From Candidatus Woesearchaeota archaeon (GTDB taxonomy: Archaea; Nanobdellota; Nanobdellia; Woesearchaeales; JAFCFN01): 52,561 nt of DNA. The DNA is taken from contig JAFCFN010000005.1 of NCBI GenBank assembly GCA_017608625.1, positions 1 to 52,561 of the forward strand. Reading direction: 5' to 3'. Each line of letters begins with the position of its first letter. The stretch's first letter is position 1. The position numbers were made by a program, and so were the translations under genes. The notes under the pieces are model-generated. The model ran no database searches, was not told the origin of the DNA, and saw only the letters and a list, made by a program, of their open reading frames with translations. Shown here piece by piece: positions 8,757 to 17,094 of this stretch.

Positions 8757-10193
8757 TTGCCTAGTGAAGAAGAGATTAAAGAGTTATTGGAAAATTATGG
8801 TTTTAAAGAGCCTGATAAAGATGAAAAAAAGAACATAGTTCCATTTCCAAAACCTATTAAAAAGTACAGACTTCTGCATGAAGCTTATAATCAGAATATA
8901 GAAGAGCTTTACTATTGGATCCTTGGCCATTTGAGAGATGACTGGCAATGGAATGTTGAAAAAATAAAAGATATATTCGCTGCAGCAGAAGCAAGTGCCT
9001 TTTTTGGTGTAACACAGCAAAGGGCTGCTTTACAACAAGATCAAGTGGCTAAATATTTAAAATATTGTGCTGATATGACAAAAGAGTTATTTCAGCTTGT
9101 TAGGGAAATGAGAGTTTTGGATGAAAGAATAAGCTATTATGAGAATACAGGTATGTGGTTAGATGAAAAAGGAAATATTATTTATGATCCTAATAAAGAA
9201 AAGGATCCAGAAAGTAGTGAAATTACTTTAAAAGGCATATGGATTGATTTGGTAGAGGGAGGAGCTAAAAACCCTGCTTCTGTTTATGGTTTAGCAAGAG
9301 AAGTAGGATTTACTATTTTGCCTGATCTATTTTTTAGGACTAGAATAAAAGAAGGAGAAAGCATAGACAAAAAAGTTGAAGAACTTGAATTTAATCCAAA
9401 AGTTTTGGAAGTTTTGAAAAGAAAACTAAATCAGTATTATACATGGAAAAAAAGAACATATAGAGAGCTAAAAACAAGAAGACTCTTTACATTAAGATAT
9501 TTAAGACAACATTATGACACGATTAAGTTATATATAGATTGGATAAAACCTTATCTAGTACATATAAGAAAACTTCAAGGCAAGGAAAGAACATGGGATG
9601 AGGATTTAATAGGAGCATTTGAAGGCAGTTTAGTTGAGATAGAGATATTGGCAACAAAAAATGTAAAAGAGAAATACAAACCAGTTATACTCATTAATTG
9701 GGATCATAGAACAAAGCCTGCAATGGCTTTTCATGCAGAAGGCTATCAAAGAGGGCCAGTGCATGTTGGAAGAACAATAATCACAATGAGAGCTTATAGT
9801 TGGACAGAAGAACAAATTAAAAAATATAAGGAGATGAGAGCTGATGAGGACATGGGAGTATTAAGCTCAATAGACGCTTCACTTAAAACTGCTATTGATT
9901 CTTTAGGAGATGAATTAAAAAATTATTTGAAAGAAGCTGGAGAAACTTTTATTGAGAAAAAAACAGAAGAGACAAAGCCTAAAGAAGAAGGCATACTAGA
10001 ACCCTTTGCAGCTGTTGTTAAAGGATTTGGAGAGATTGCAGGAGCATTCTTACCTAAAAAAGAAAAGAAAAAAGAAAAAATTAGTAAATTTATGATAAAA
10101 GCAGATGAGAAAGCGTCAAGAAAAACAGCACTTAAGACAATGTGGCAAGTTTATAAAAACTTTAAAAAGTCTCATGGATTTATTACTTGGTAA
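8757..10193 (+). CDS. Uncharacterised 478-aa protein
   Basis: I place the start at TTG 8757, five to six bases after GAGGTG, giving 478 residues and no overlap with the CRM gene; a longer frame from 8664 would overlap it. The protein is soluble and largely helical (several WxxxxI and basic helices around residues 240-300), with a beta-rich segment around residues 325-350 (YKPVILINWDHRTKPAMAFH). The tail (~400-470) is Lys/Glu-rich, apparently disordered, then helical again. No catalytic motif recognised. It is followed by a structured leader and the TIM-barrel gene, with a nucleotidyltransferase-HEPN gene beyond; a common pathway is possible but unproven. Confidence 0.7.
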   Translation: MPSEEEIKELLENYGFKEPDKDEKKNIVPFPKPIKKYRLLHEAYNQNIEELYYWILGHLRDDWQWNVEKIKDIFAAAEASAFFGVTQQRAALQQDQVAKYLKYCADMTKELFQLVREMRVLDERISYYENTGMWLDEKGNIIYDPNKEKDPESSEITLKGIWIDLVEGGAKNPASVYGLAREVGFTILPDLFFRTRIKEGESIDKKVEELEFNPKVLEVLKRKLNQYYTWKKRTYRELKTRRLFTLRYLRQHYDTIKLYIDWIKPYLVHIRKLQGKERTWDEDLIGAFEGSLVEIEILATKNVKEKYKPVILINWDHRTKPAMAFHAEGYQRGPVHVGRTIITMRAYSWTEEQIKKYKEMRADEDMGVLSSIDASLKTAIDSLGDELKNYLKEAGETFIEKKTEETKPKEEGILEPFAAVVKGFGEIAGAFLPKKEKKKEKISKFMIKADEKASRKTALKTMWQVYKNFKKSHGFITW

Positions 10194-10201
10194 AAAGGAA
10201 A

Positions 10202-10284
10202 GGAGGTAAAGGTTAACAAAAGGGGACTAAGCGAGCAACTTTGTTGCGAGCGCATGTCGCCTAGACGTTAACCGGCTTACGGTT
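10202..10284 (+). promoter_or_regulatory. Structured leader with Shine-Dalgarno separated from ATG, copy B
   Basis: GGAGGT (10202-10207) is a strong Shine-Dalgarno, but the start codon is at 10285, about 78 bases away. Between them: GGTTAAC (10211-10217) pairs with GTTAACC (10267-10273); AGGGGAC (10221-10227) pairs with GTCGCCT (10256-10262) with one mismatch; GCAAC pairs with GTTGC inside. A second hairpin AACCG (10270-10274) with CGGTT (10280-10284) ends immediately before ATG. The two folds share AACC, so they are mutually exclusive. Folding of the long stem would bring the Shine-Dalgarno near the ATG. Regulatory role is inference. Confidence 0.65.
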
Positions 10285-12006
10285 ATGATATTTGGAGAAG
10301 GATATTATTCTGCAATGGATGCTGAATATCAAGGTACAGGGCTAAGCCCAAAAGATATTGGTATTTCTACTCCTCCTATGAAGGATCAGTTAGAAGGGTT
10401 AAAAGCAAGAATATTTCAAGGTGCTTCAAGAGTTGAATTAGGATTTACAGGAACAGGAAAAGGTTCTATGGGGAGAGGTGCACCAACACCTGGAACTTAT
10501 GGTAAAGAAGAAAGAGAAGCAATAAGAGAGCTAGCTAAAATCAATAAAGTAGATTTAACAACTCATGCTACTGTAGGTGTTGGGGGATTAGCAGGTTTTA
10601 CAGAAAGAGGACTGGATGAAGCAACAAGAGAGAGAAATTTAAAAGAAATAGAAAGGGCAATTGATTTTGCAGCTGATACTGCAAGAGGAGGACCAGTTGT
10701 TGTACACACAGGAGAGTGGCCAAGGCCAATAGCTGAAAAGTATTCTGAATTCAAAGAATATCCGAGTGAAAAAGAAAGAGCAGTATTACATATAGTAGAT
10801 AAAAGAACAGGCGAAGTAATGGCAATAAGAAAAGACATGACTATCCATGAGCCTGTTTATAGAATAGATGAAAAAACAGGTGAGAAAATTTACGAGTATG
10901 AATACAATCCTGATGGTTCTATTAAGGGATTAAAATTCAGAGAAAGAAAATATGATGATATAGTAAAAGAAGAATTGAAAAAGAATCCTGAACTAGATCC
11001 TGAAGAAGCATTTATCAAACATTATTATGAATCTGAAGAAGCAATGGCAAGAGCTGAAAGTGTCAGATGGGCTACTGAAGCACATGAAAGAAGGAAATTG
11101 ATAGAAGAAATAGAAAAGATCCCTGAAAAGGATAGGTGGAAATTTGCAGATTTGATTGCTAAGGCAGAAGACGCAAAAAGAGATCTGAAATGGATGGAAG
11201 AAGCTGCTGTTGGTTATGGAGAAAGAGCTGAGCTTTTTAGAGGAAAAGCAGAAAACTTCAAGCCAATAGAAAAAGTAGGTTTAGAAAAATCAGCAGATAG
11301 TATTGCAAGAGCAGCTGAGTATGCAATGGAACTAACAGAGCTCAGACATCTTCCTAAACCCCTATTTGTTGCACCTGAAAATGTCTTTCCTGAGCAGTAT
11401 GGTGCTCATCCTCAAGAACTAAAAAAATTAATAGTTGAAGCAAGAGAAAAAATGGCAAAGGACTTACAAGATAGATATGGAAAAAGCGAAGAAGAAGCAA
11501 AAAGACTAGCTGAACAGCACATAAAAGCAACATTTGATGTTGGTCATGCTTATACATGGAGAAAATATTTTGAGAGGAAACCTGGAGAAACAATAGAAGA
11601 AGCTGACAAAAGATTTAACAAATGGTTGGCAAAACAAGTTGAAGAGTTAACAAAAGAAGGCATAATAGGCCATGTTCATGTTTCTGACAATTTTGGATGG
11701 GCTGATGAGCATGTTACACCAGGAAAAGGAAGGGTTCCTATAAAGGACTTTATTGAACAGATTAAAAAAGCAGGTATTAAGAATGTTATTGTTGAACCAG
11801 CTCATCAGGACTTTAAGGCAATGTTAGGAGGTTGGTCAGAGTTTGGAAGCAGCATTTATAGTGTTACAATTCCTGGAGTAAGAAGAGATACATGGACTGA
11901 TGTTGAGCACAGTTATTTTGGAAGAACAGCACCTCCTTACTATGTTGTTGGTCCATTTGCACCAAGCAAGGACTGGACTTTATGGAGCCAGACTCCACTT
12001 GAATGA
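10285..12006 (+). CDS. Large TIM-barrel protein of the xylose isomerase / endonuclease IV superfamily
   Basis: 573 residues. The sequence has the ordered metal-site pattern of AP endonuclease 2 / xylose isomerase-like barrels: VVVHTGEW (~140), PENVFPEQYG (~366), FDVGHAYTW (~417), GHVHVSDNFG (~460) and IVEPAH (~505). The family includes endonuclease IV and sugar isomerases/epimerases. A charged helical insertion (~170-350) makes it about twice the usual length. The substrate cannot be told; no signal peptide or membrane segment. ATG is chosen because it directly follows the conserved leader hairpin. It is the middle gene between the 478-aa protein and a nucleotidyltransferase-HEPN gene. Confidence 0.75.
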   Translation: MIFGEGYYSAMDAEYQGTGLSPKDIGISTPPMKDQLEGLKARIFQGASRVELGFTGTGKGSMGRGAPTPGTYGKEEREAIRELAKINKVDLTTHATVGVGGLAGFTERGLDEATRERNLKEIERAIDFAADTARGGPVVVHTGEWPRPIAEKYSEFKEYPSEKERAVLHIVDKRTGEVMAIRKDMTIHEPVYRIDEKTGEKIYEYEYNPDGSIKGLKFRERKYDDIVKEELKKNPELDPEEAFIKHYYESEEAMARAESVRWATEAHERRKLIEEIEKIPEKDRWKFADLIAKAEDAKRDLKWMEEAAVGYGERAELFRGKAENFKPIEKVGLEKSADSIARAAEYAMELTELRHLPKPLFVAPENVFPEQYGAHPQELKKLIVEAREKMAKDLQDRYGKSEEEAKRLAEQHIKATFDVGHAYTWRKYFERKPGETIEEADKRFNKWLAKQVEELTKEGIIGHVHVSDNFGWADEHVTPGKGRVPIKDFIEQIKKAGIKNVIVEPAHQDFKAMLGGWSEFGSSIYSVTIPGVRRDTWTDVEHSYFGRTAPPYYVVGPFAPSKDWTLWSQTPLE

Positions 12007-12008
12007 TA

Positions 12009-12036
12009 AGAGACTTGGCTTTGCTCAGTCTCTTTT
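12009..12036 (+). terminator. Hairpin plus T-run after the TIM-barrel gene
   Basis: AGAGACT (12009-12015) pairs perfectly with AGTCTCT (12027-12033), followed by TTTTAT. It begins three bases after the TGA stop, so it could end the transcript. Archaeal termination relies mostly on the T-run, so the stem may instead protect the 3' end. Confidence 0.5.
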
Positions 12037-12039
12037 ATC

Positions 12040-12123
12040 CTCCCCGCTGAGACTCTTCAACTTGGAGAGTATCCCACCCCCAACACTTAAGTTTGATGGT
12101 TGGGGGGCCGGGTGGGCGGGGAG
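12040..12123. ncRNA. GC-rich structured RNA candidate
   Basis: An ~84-base island far more GC-rich than its surroundings. CTCCCCGC (12040-12047) pairs with GCGGGGAG (12116-12123); inside, ACTCTTC (12052-12058) pairs with GGAGAGT (12064-12070) and CCCCAAC (12078-12084) with GTTGGGG (12099-12105), with CCCAC/GTGGG extending the latter. This gives a closed branched fold. It is not a tRNA: no T-arm is present. Strand is unknown; it may be a small RNA or the leader of the nucleotidyltransferase gene at 12190. Confidence 0.45.
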
Positions 12124-12189
12124 TAGCGTGTAATAAAGAAAAAATATAAAAACAATAAGGCATAATTTTAATTAAAAAAGAGGTGAAAA

Positions 12190-12999
12190 GTGAAATTTGT
12201 TGTTAGCAAAGAAGAGAATCCTAATATAGGTAAGTATAGGAGAGAGGATTTGGAGATTGCAAGAAAGTTTGCTAAAAAAGTTTATGATGAGTTTGGTAAT
12301 TTCTTGAAAGCAATTGTATTATTTGGATCAACTGCAAGAATAACAGAAAAAAAGAAAAAAGGAGCAGACATTGATATTCTGTTAATTGTTGATGATGTTA
12401 CAATAACCCTAACACCAGAAGTTGTTGAAACTTACAGAATTATAGTAGAAAAAGCAATTGCTGATATATCTACAAGATTGCATGTTACAAGTATGAAACT
12501 TACAACATTCTGGGAATATGCAAGAGTTGGTGATCCTGTTGCTGTTAATATACTAAGAGATGGTGTTGCTTTGATGGATTCAGGGTTTTTTGATCCAATG
12601 AGAGTTTTGTTGATGAGAGGGAGAATCAGACCAACTCCAGAAAGTATATGGACTTATTACACAAGAGCTCCAACAACAATGCACAATGCAAAATGGCATA
12701 TTTTAAAAGCTGCTTTGGATTTGTATTGGGCTGTTATTGATGCTGCTCACGCTGCTTTAATGAAACTTGGAGAAGTACCTCCTTCACCAAGTCATGTTGC
12801 TGACATGATGGAAGAAAAGATGGTTAAACAAGGATTATTAGAAGAAAGATATGTAAAGATGATGAGGAATTTCTACAATCTTGGCAAGATGATAACTCAT
12901 GGAGAAATAACAGACATCAGCGGAGCAGAGTATGATACCTATAGAGAGGAGGCAGAAGATTTTATTAATGCAATGAAGGAGTTTATAGAAAAGGAGTAA
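12190..12999 (+). CDS. Minimal nucleotidyltransferase - HEPN fusion protein
   Basis: 269 residues, GTG start with AGGTG Shine-Dalgarno at 12181. The N-terminal domain is a Pol-beta-type minimal nucleotidyltransferase: LFGSTAR (G46, S47) and ADIDILLIV (D60, D62). The expected third acidic residue on the later strand is not obvious (RLHVTSMKL). Residues ~150-265 form a HEPN-like four-helix bundle, but the RNase RX4-6H motif is missing: the histidine is H237 (KMITHGE) with Gly at the arginine position. In bacteria MNT and HEPN are usually separate toxin-antitoxin proteins; here they are one chain. A larger paralog lies at 37689-39437. Substrate unknown. Confidence 0.8.
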   Translation: MKFVVSKEENPNIGKYRREDLEIARKFAKKVYDEFGNFLKAIVLFGSTARITEKKKKGADIDILLIVDDVTITLTPEVVETYRIIVEKAIADISTRLHVTSMKLTTFWEYARVGDPVAVNILRDGVALMDSGFFDPMRVLLMRGRIRPTPESIWTYYTRAPTTMHNAKWHILKAALDLYWAVIDAAHAALMKLGEVPPSPSHVADMMEEKMVKQGLLEERYVKMMRNFYNLGKMITHGEITDISGAEYDTYREEAEDFINAMKEFIEKE

Positions 13000-13001
13000 A
13001 A

Positions 13002-13012
13002 GATATAAATTA
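13002..13012 (+). promoter_or_regulatory. TATA box for taw3
   Basis: GATATAAATTA lies about 25 bases upstream of the taw3 ATG at 13032 with no Shine-Dalgarno, the arrangement expected for a leaderless archaeal mRNA. Confidence 0.5.
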
Positions 13013-13031
13013 AATTACTTTTTCTTTTATT

Positions 13032-13592
13032 ATGAATTTTCTTAAACAAAAAAGATCATTTCTTCAAAAAAAGGATAAAAGCAAGAAAGCAAGCATAGAT
13101 AAAGAAATAAAAGATTTAGTTGATTTGATTAATTCTAAAAAGAATTATTATACAACATCTAGCTGTGCTGGAAGAATTGTGTTGTTAACAAAAAGAGCAA
13201 ATAAAAAAGGGGCCAGATGGCTGTTTGTCAGTCACAAACCAATTAAATATAATCAAATTAAAAAAGCATTAGTAAAACTACCAAAAACAGATATTTGGTT
13301 TAGGATGGAGCCAGTTATTTTGCATGTTGCTTGTTCCACAATAAATTCTGCTCAAAATTTACTAGATAAAGCAAGGGCAGTTGGTTTTAAAAGGGGCGGG
13401 ATAATCTCAACTAAGAGAAAGATCATAATTGAGATTCAAGGAACAGAATTTTTAGATACTTTGATTGCAAAGAATAGTAAATTAATAGTAACAGAACATT
13501 ACCTTAAAACAATAATAAATGAAGCAAACAAAAAATTAAGAATAACGAGAAAAAAATTAAAAAAATTTAAACTTTTGGTTTCAACACTGTAA
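13032..13592 (+). CDS. taw3: tRNA(Phe) wybutosine-synthesis methyltransferase Taw3/TYW3
   Basis: 186 residues matching TYW3/Taw3: N-terminal MNFLKQKRSFLQKKDKS, the signature TSSCAGRIVLL at ~47, HKPIKYNQIKKAL, and the IWFRMEPVILHVACSTI strand, ending in a basic helix. Taw3 methylates the 4-demethylwyosine base at position 37 of tRNA-Phe. Other wyosine genes (taw1, taw2) are not in the window. Promoter and ATG spacing suggest a leaderless transcript. Its last 26 bases overlap, tail to tail, the S-layer-like gene on the other strand. Confidence 0.9.
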   Translation: MNFLKQKRSFLQKKDKSKKASIDKEIKDLVDLINSKKNYYTTSSCAGRIVLLTKRANKKGARWLFVSHKPIKYNQIKKALVKLPKTDIWFRMEPVILHVACSTINSAQNLLDKARAVGFKRGGIISTKRKIIIEIQGTEFLDTLIAKNSKLIVTEHYLKTIINEANKKLRITRKKLKKFKLLVSTL

Positions 13593-15012
13593 TTATCAAG
13601 GCAATAACTGCAAGAATTGCTATTATATTCACTCCAATTAATATGTTAGTGTAAGTTGATGATTCAAAAAAGCTTGTTTCTGTTGAAGTTACTGCTTCTT
13701 CTCCAGATTCAGTTTCTGTTTCTTCAGCAATTGTTGTTGATGTTGAAACAACTGTTGTTGATGATTCTTCTGTTTCTTGCGTAGTTACAGCATTACATTC
13801 TGTGATTTCCAAATTTGTTGATATTGAATATTCTAATTCATCAAAATCCCTATAAAGTTTTATATATATAGGATATGTGCCTGATTCTATTGAATCATTA
13901 ATATCAAAGTTAAATGTTGCACTAAAATCATTATCGTCTGCATCATTTTCCACATCACCAATTAGCTCTTGATCCTCTATATTTAAGTCACTATTTGTTA
14001 CAGTGATTCGAACATCATCCTCATCTCTTTTACCTAAATTTATCCCATCAACATAAAGTCTAACTGTTCTATCGCAACTTATTTGAGCTGGAGATAAAGT
14101 TGCTTCTGTTATTCTCAAATCATGAGTTTCAACATCTACATCAAAAGTAATGTTCCATTTTTCTCCATGCTTTGCTCCATGCTCATCTTCTCCAATGACA
14201 TATATTGTTCCTGTGTAATCGCCATCAGCTTCCTCATTAACTTTGAATGTCATTAATTCAACAGTATCATAATCCTCTGAATCTAAATCAGAAGCATCTT
14301 CATCAATATCTTCGACATCATCTTCATCTTCTGCTAAATCACCATCTAAATCTCCATAAATAGTGATGTCTTCTATATCAACGTCATCATCATTTTCATC
14401 ATAATCATTTTTTATTTTTACTTTAATAATAACTGAATCTGTTCTCTCAACATCAAAATTCGCTGGATTAGAGCTGTCTGAATCAGAATTGCCATTAATT
14501 TCTGCGTATATTTTGTCTATTTCTAGTTTATTTTCTCTTTGCATATAAAGAGGAACAGTCAGAGAGCTATTATCGCTCAGAGTTAAAACAGCGTCTGCAA
14601 TTTTAATTGCAACTGGATCTCCATCACTATCAACTGCATCAAGCTCTTCAGGAATTCTTGCATTTAATACAAGTGTCCCATTCCAAGTATTTGTAATATT
14701 TGTAGGAAGAGGTCCTACATAGCTCAAAGAAAAATCACTTGAGCTAAATCCTGTTTTATAATTAGTAAAGCTTACTGCTGTTACATTTACAGGTGTTGAG
14801 TTATCATTTGTTAATATTATATTTGTTGAATTTACATAAATATTTTTGTCTGATGAGCTGTCTGCATTAGGGTTGCTAGCTTGCTGAGAACTAGAACCAA
14901 ATGTCGGATTTGAACTACTGAATGTATTTGCAACACTGACACTAGCACTTGCTATAGAAATACTTAAAATAGCAATTATTAAGAATAAACTTGCTAATAA
15001 AATTTTTCTCAT
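13567..15012 (-). CDS. S-layer-like acidic surface protein
   Basis: 481 residues from ATG 15012, which follows GGGGGTT and begins a signal peptide (MRKILLASLFLIIAILSISI). The ectodomain is beta-rich and strongly acidic (runs of Asp/Glu around residues 195-250), with many Asn-X-Ser/Thr sites and CARDB-like repeats. Near the C-terminus a Ser/Thr/Glu stalk leads to one membrane segment (NILIGVNIIAILAVIALIIT) and a short basic tail. Such proteins are annotated as putative S-layer proteins in related archaea. It has its own promoter and converges on taw3 with a 26-base overlap. Acidic clusters may bind calcium (inference). Confidence 0.8.
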   Translation of the reverse strand: MRKILLASLFLIIAILSISIASASVSVANTFSSSNPTFGSSSQQASNPNADSSSDKNIYVNSTNIILTNDNSTPVNVTAVSFTNYKTGFSSSDFSLSYVGPLPTNITNTWNGTLVLNARIPEELDAVDSDGDPVAIKIADAVLTLSDNSSLTVPLYMQRENKLEIDKIYAEINGNSDSDSSNPANFDVERTDSVIIKVKIKNDYDENDDDVDIEDITIYGDLDGDLAEDEDDVEDIDEDASDLDSEDYDTVELMTFKVNEEADGDYTGTIYVIGEDEHGAKHGEKWNITFDVDVETHDLRITEATLSPAQISCDRTVRLYVDGINLGKRDEDDVRITVTNSDLNIEDQELIGDVENDADDNDFSATFNFDINDSIESGTYPIYIKLYRDFDELEYSISTNLEITECNAVTTQETEESSTTVVSTSTTIAEETETESGEEAVTSTETSFFESSTYTNILIGVNIIAILAVIALIITVLKPKV

Positions 15013-15066
15013 TTTTGAACCCCCAATCTTTATTAATAAACTGTTATTATTCGAAAGTGGCAATAG

Positions 15067-15080
15067 GTATATATAAACAT
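15067..15080 (-). promoter_or_regulatory. TATA box for the S-layer-like gene
   Basis: On the minus strand the sequence reads TGTTTATATATACC, a good archaeal TATA element about 55 bases upstream of the ATG at 15012. It predicts a leader of roughly 30 bases carrying the GGGGGTT Shine-Dalgarno. Confidence 0.5.
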
Positions 15081-15113
15081 TATTGTATTATAATGTATAG
15101 TTTATAGTATATA

Positions 15114-16385
15114 TTATTCTCCCCATTTAGTTAAAGCTTTTTTAAGCTCTACATGGGTTTGAGCATATTTTTTCAAAGAAATATCTTTTAGAACTGCATC
15201 AACAGCCTGTCTCATTGCTCTTGCACCTGCTATTGTTCCATCTGGATGACCGTGTATGCCTCCACCTGCTTGAATTATAATGTTTTTGCTCATTAATTTT
15301 ATTAACTTATCAACCAAACCAGGATGTAATCCTCCTGAACATACAGCAAATACAGGCTTTATGTCATACCATTTCTGTTCTAAGACATGATGTTTTTTGT
15401 TTTCAAGCATAATTTTTTCTTCTATTTCTTCTTCTATTTCTTGCACTTCTGCAGGAGTTGCTTCCATTTTTCCAACAGCTGTTCCTACATGCAATTGGTC
15501 AACTCCTGCTAATCTAGCTAATTTAGCTATAGTTAACATGCTTATTCCATGCTTTGGATTTTTTGTTAAAGCAGCATGCATTGCTCTATGAGCATGAATT
15601 ACCATTCCTAAATCTAATTCTCTAATTGTCTGTAATGCTGCCCATCCTGCTGTTATGATATCAATCATAATATATTCTCCACCTTGGTCTTTTACAAAAT
15701 GCGCTCTTTTTATCATTTCACTTGTTTCTGCTGTTATATTTGGCATGTAAATTTTTTTTTCTCCTGTTATTTTTTCTGCTTTGTCTCTTAATTTTAGTGT
15801 TTCAATAACTCTCTTATTAAATTTATTAAAAGTCATATTAGTTAAGTTCTCATCATCCTTAACAATATCACAACCACCAATCCATGCATTATATGCTACT
15901 TTTGCATGTTGTTCAGCTGTTAGACCTACTTTTGGTTTAACTATTGTTCCAACTAAAGGTCTATCTTTAACTTTTAGAAGTTTTCTTACTCCTTTAATTC
16001 CGAATTTTGGTCCTGGAAATGATTTAGTTAAAGATTTGGGAAATGTAATATTTTGTAATCTGAGATTTTTTATTGCTTTCATTCCATAGATATTGCCTGC
16101 TATTGAAGAAAGAATTTGAGGTATAGAACCTTGTTCAAATAATTCAATCGGATAAGCTATCTTTATTTCATTTGTTTTTTTATTAATAGAAAAAACATGG
16201 GGTTTTAGCTTTGTTGCTATTCTCTTATTCATTGTTACTATGTCTGTCCATGTTCCTATAGAGCTTTCTGCTGCAATATGTTCACAAGCTTCGTTAAGAG
16301 AAATGCCTTTGCTTGGCTCTAAATAGTATTCGCAGATTAGCTCATTTCTTGGTTTGTATTTTGTATCAATATATTCCAATGGCAT
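15114..16385 (-). CDS. rbcL: Form III RuBisCO large subunit
   Basis: 423 residues. Catalytic residues are present: K150 in VKPKVGL, carbamylated K176 with metal ligands D178 and E179 in IVKDDEN, HAHRAMHAA (H264-H270), loop-6 lysine K306 in GTAVGKME, SGGLHPG (~348) and the phosphate-binding GGGIHGHPDG (~376). Length and motifs fit archaeal form III, which acts in AMP salvage: it carboxylates ribulose-1,5-bisphosphate derived from AMP to 3-phosphoglycerate. AMP phosphorylase, the first enzyme, is at 43842-45323. Loop 6 has Ala where Gly is usual (KMEA), worth noting but not inactivating by itself. Last gene of a minus-strand operon with a Shine-Dalgarno AGAGGT upstream of ATG. Confidence 0.95.
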   Translation of the reverse strand: MPLEYIDTKYKPRNELICEYYLEPSKGISLNEACEHIAAESSIGTWTDIVTMNKRIATKLKPHVFSINKKTNEIKIAYPIELFEQGSIPQILSSIAGNIYGMKAIKNLRLQNITFPKSLTKSFPGPKFGIKGVRKLLKVKDRPLVGTIVKPKVGLTAEQHAKVAYNAWIGGCDIVKDDENLTNMTFNKFNKRVIETLKLRDKAEKITGEKKIYMPNITAETSEMIKRAHFVKDQGGEYIMIDIITAGWAALQTIRELDLGMVIHAHRAMHAALTKNPKHGISMLTIAKLARLAGVDQLHVGTAVGKMEATPAEVQEIEEEIEEKIMLENKKHHVLEQKWYDIKPVFAVCSGGLHPGLVDKLIKLMSKNIIIQAGGGIHGHPDGTIAGARAMRQAVDAVLKDISLKKYAQTHVELKKALTKWGE

Positions 16386-16401
16386 CAGAAAAACCTCTTT
16401 T

Positions 16402-16527
16402 TTACCTCTTTTCTTCTTCTACAATTCTTCTTGCTCTCTCATAAGCTTCATCAGCTGATTTTGCAAAACCATGTTCTAGCAAAGATTTTGCCAATCTATT
16501 TATTTTTTGGAGTTTTACAAAGTCCAT
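16402..16527 (-). CDS. 41-aa helical protein between flavin reductase and RuBisCO
   Basis: A short frame from ATG 16527 to TAA 16402: begins MDFVKLQKINRLAKSLLEHG and ends in RIVEEEKR. It is a single amphipathic, strongly helical peptide. It starts three bases after the flavin reductase stop and ends 16 bases before the RuBisCO ATG, its stop region carrying that gene's Shine-Dalgarno. Tight spacing and clean frame support a real gene. No family recognised; possible RuBisCO-associated peptide (inference). Confidence 0.6.
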   Translation of the reverse strand: MDFVKLQKINRLAKSLLEHGFAKSADEAYERARRIVEEEKR

Positions 16528-16530
16528 CTT

Positions 16531-17028
16531 CTATTGAGTTGTTGTAAAACGGTCTTCCTCTATATGGAAAACCCTTTTACCTTTTTTAGATTCTTGAGTT
16601 TTTAAAACTTTCCCTATGAATATAGTATGATCTCCTGCATCTAATTCTGAGATAACAGAGCATTCTAAATATGCCAGGCTTTGTTTTATTATTGGACAAT
16701 CAATTGTTGCTGCCTCTTTTTTAGTAAAACCTGTTCCTTTAAATTTATCTATTAATTTTCCACTTGTTCTTCCACAGAATAATACTTTATCTTTTAATGA
16801 GTAAGGCATAAAATTAACTACAAAGCATTCTGATTTTCTCAGCATTTCATGAGAAAGTCTTGTTTTACCAATTGATATAGCATAAAGTGCTGGCTTGAAA
16901 GAAACAGGCATGTGCCAGTCAATTGTAATTATATTATCTTTCTCTATTTCCTTTCCCAAAATATCTATTTTTGCTCTTGTTGTAATTAACACAGTTTGTC
17001 TAGGATATGCATAGAGGAATGCTGGCAT
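16531..17028 (-). CDS. Flavin reductase-like FMN-binding protein
   Basis: 165 residues of the split-barrel flavin reductase family: PRQTVLITTRAKIDILGKE, then DNIITIDWHMPVSFKPALYAISIGKTR (FMN-phosphate region), the VNFMPYSLKDKVLFCGRTSG loop and the LECSVISELDAGDHTIFIGK strand. Members bind FMN and reduce it or act as flavoproteins using NAD(P)H. First gene of the operon with the 41-aa peptide and RuBisCO, preceded by a minus-strand TATA box and GAGGTAAAATG. A link with RuBisCO metabolism is suggested by linkage only. Confidence 0.85.
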   Translation of the reverse strand: MPAFLYAYPRQTVLITTRAKIDILGKEIEKDNIITIDWHMPVSFKPALYAISIGKTRLSHEMLRKSECFVVNFMPYSLKDKVLFCGRTSGKLIDKFKGTGFTKKEAATIDCPIIKQSLAYLECSVISELDAGDHTIFIGKVLKTQESKKGKRVFHIEEDRFTTTQ

Positions 17029-17059
17029 TTTACCTCTTTTTTATGAATTTAAGATATAC

Positions 17060-17072
17060 AACTATATATAGT
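17060..17072 (-). promoter_or_regulatory. TATA box for the RuBisCO operon
   Basis: The minus strand reads ACTATATATAGTT about 35 bases upstream of the flavin reductase ATG (17028), the first gene of the RuBisCO operon. The leader would include GAGGTAAA, its Shine-Dalgarno. Confidence 0.5.
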
Positions 17073-17094
17073 TTATGCTCACAACCTTCAAAAA

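Noticed and set aside
12040-12123. tRNA gene at the GC-rich island
   Set aside because: The fold has no TTCRANN loop, no anticodon arm of the right size and no D-arm on either strand, even allowing introns.
11900-12133. Plus-strand frame running off the TIM-barrel gene end
   Set aside because: Out of frame with the enzyme and mostly within its 3' end and the structured RNA; no ribosome binding site.
12190-12999. Classical MNT/HEPN toxin-antitoxin pair
   Set aside because: The two domains are in one polypeptide, the HEPN RNase motif is absent in this copy, and no separate partner gene overlaps it.
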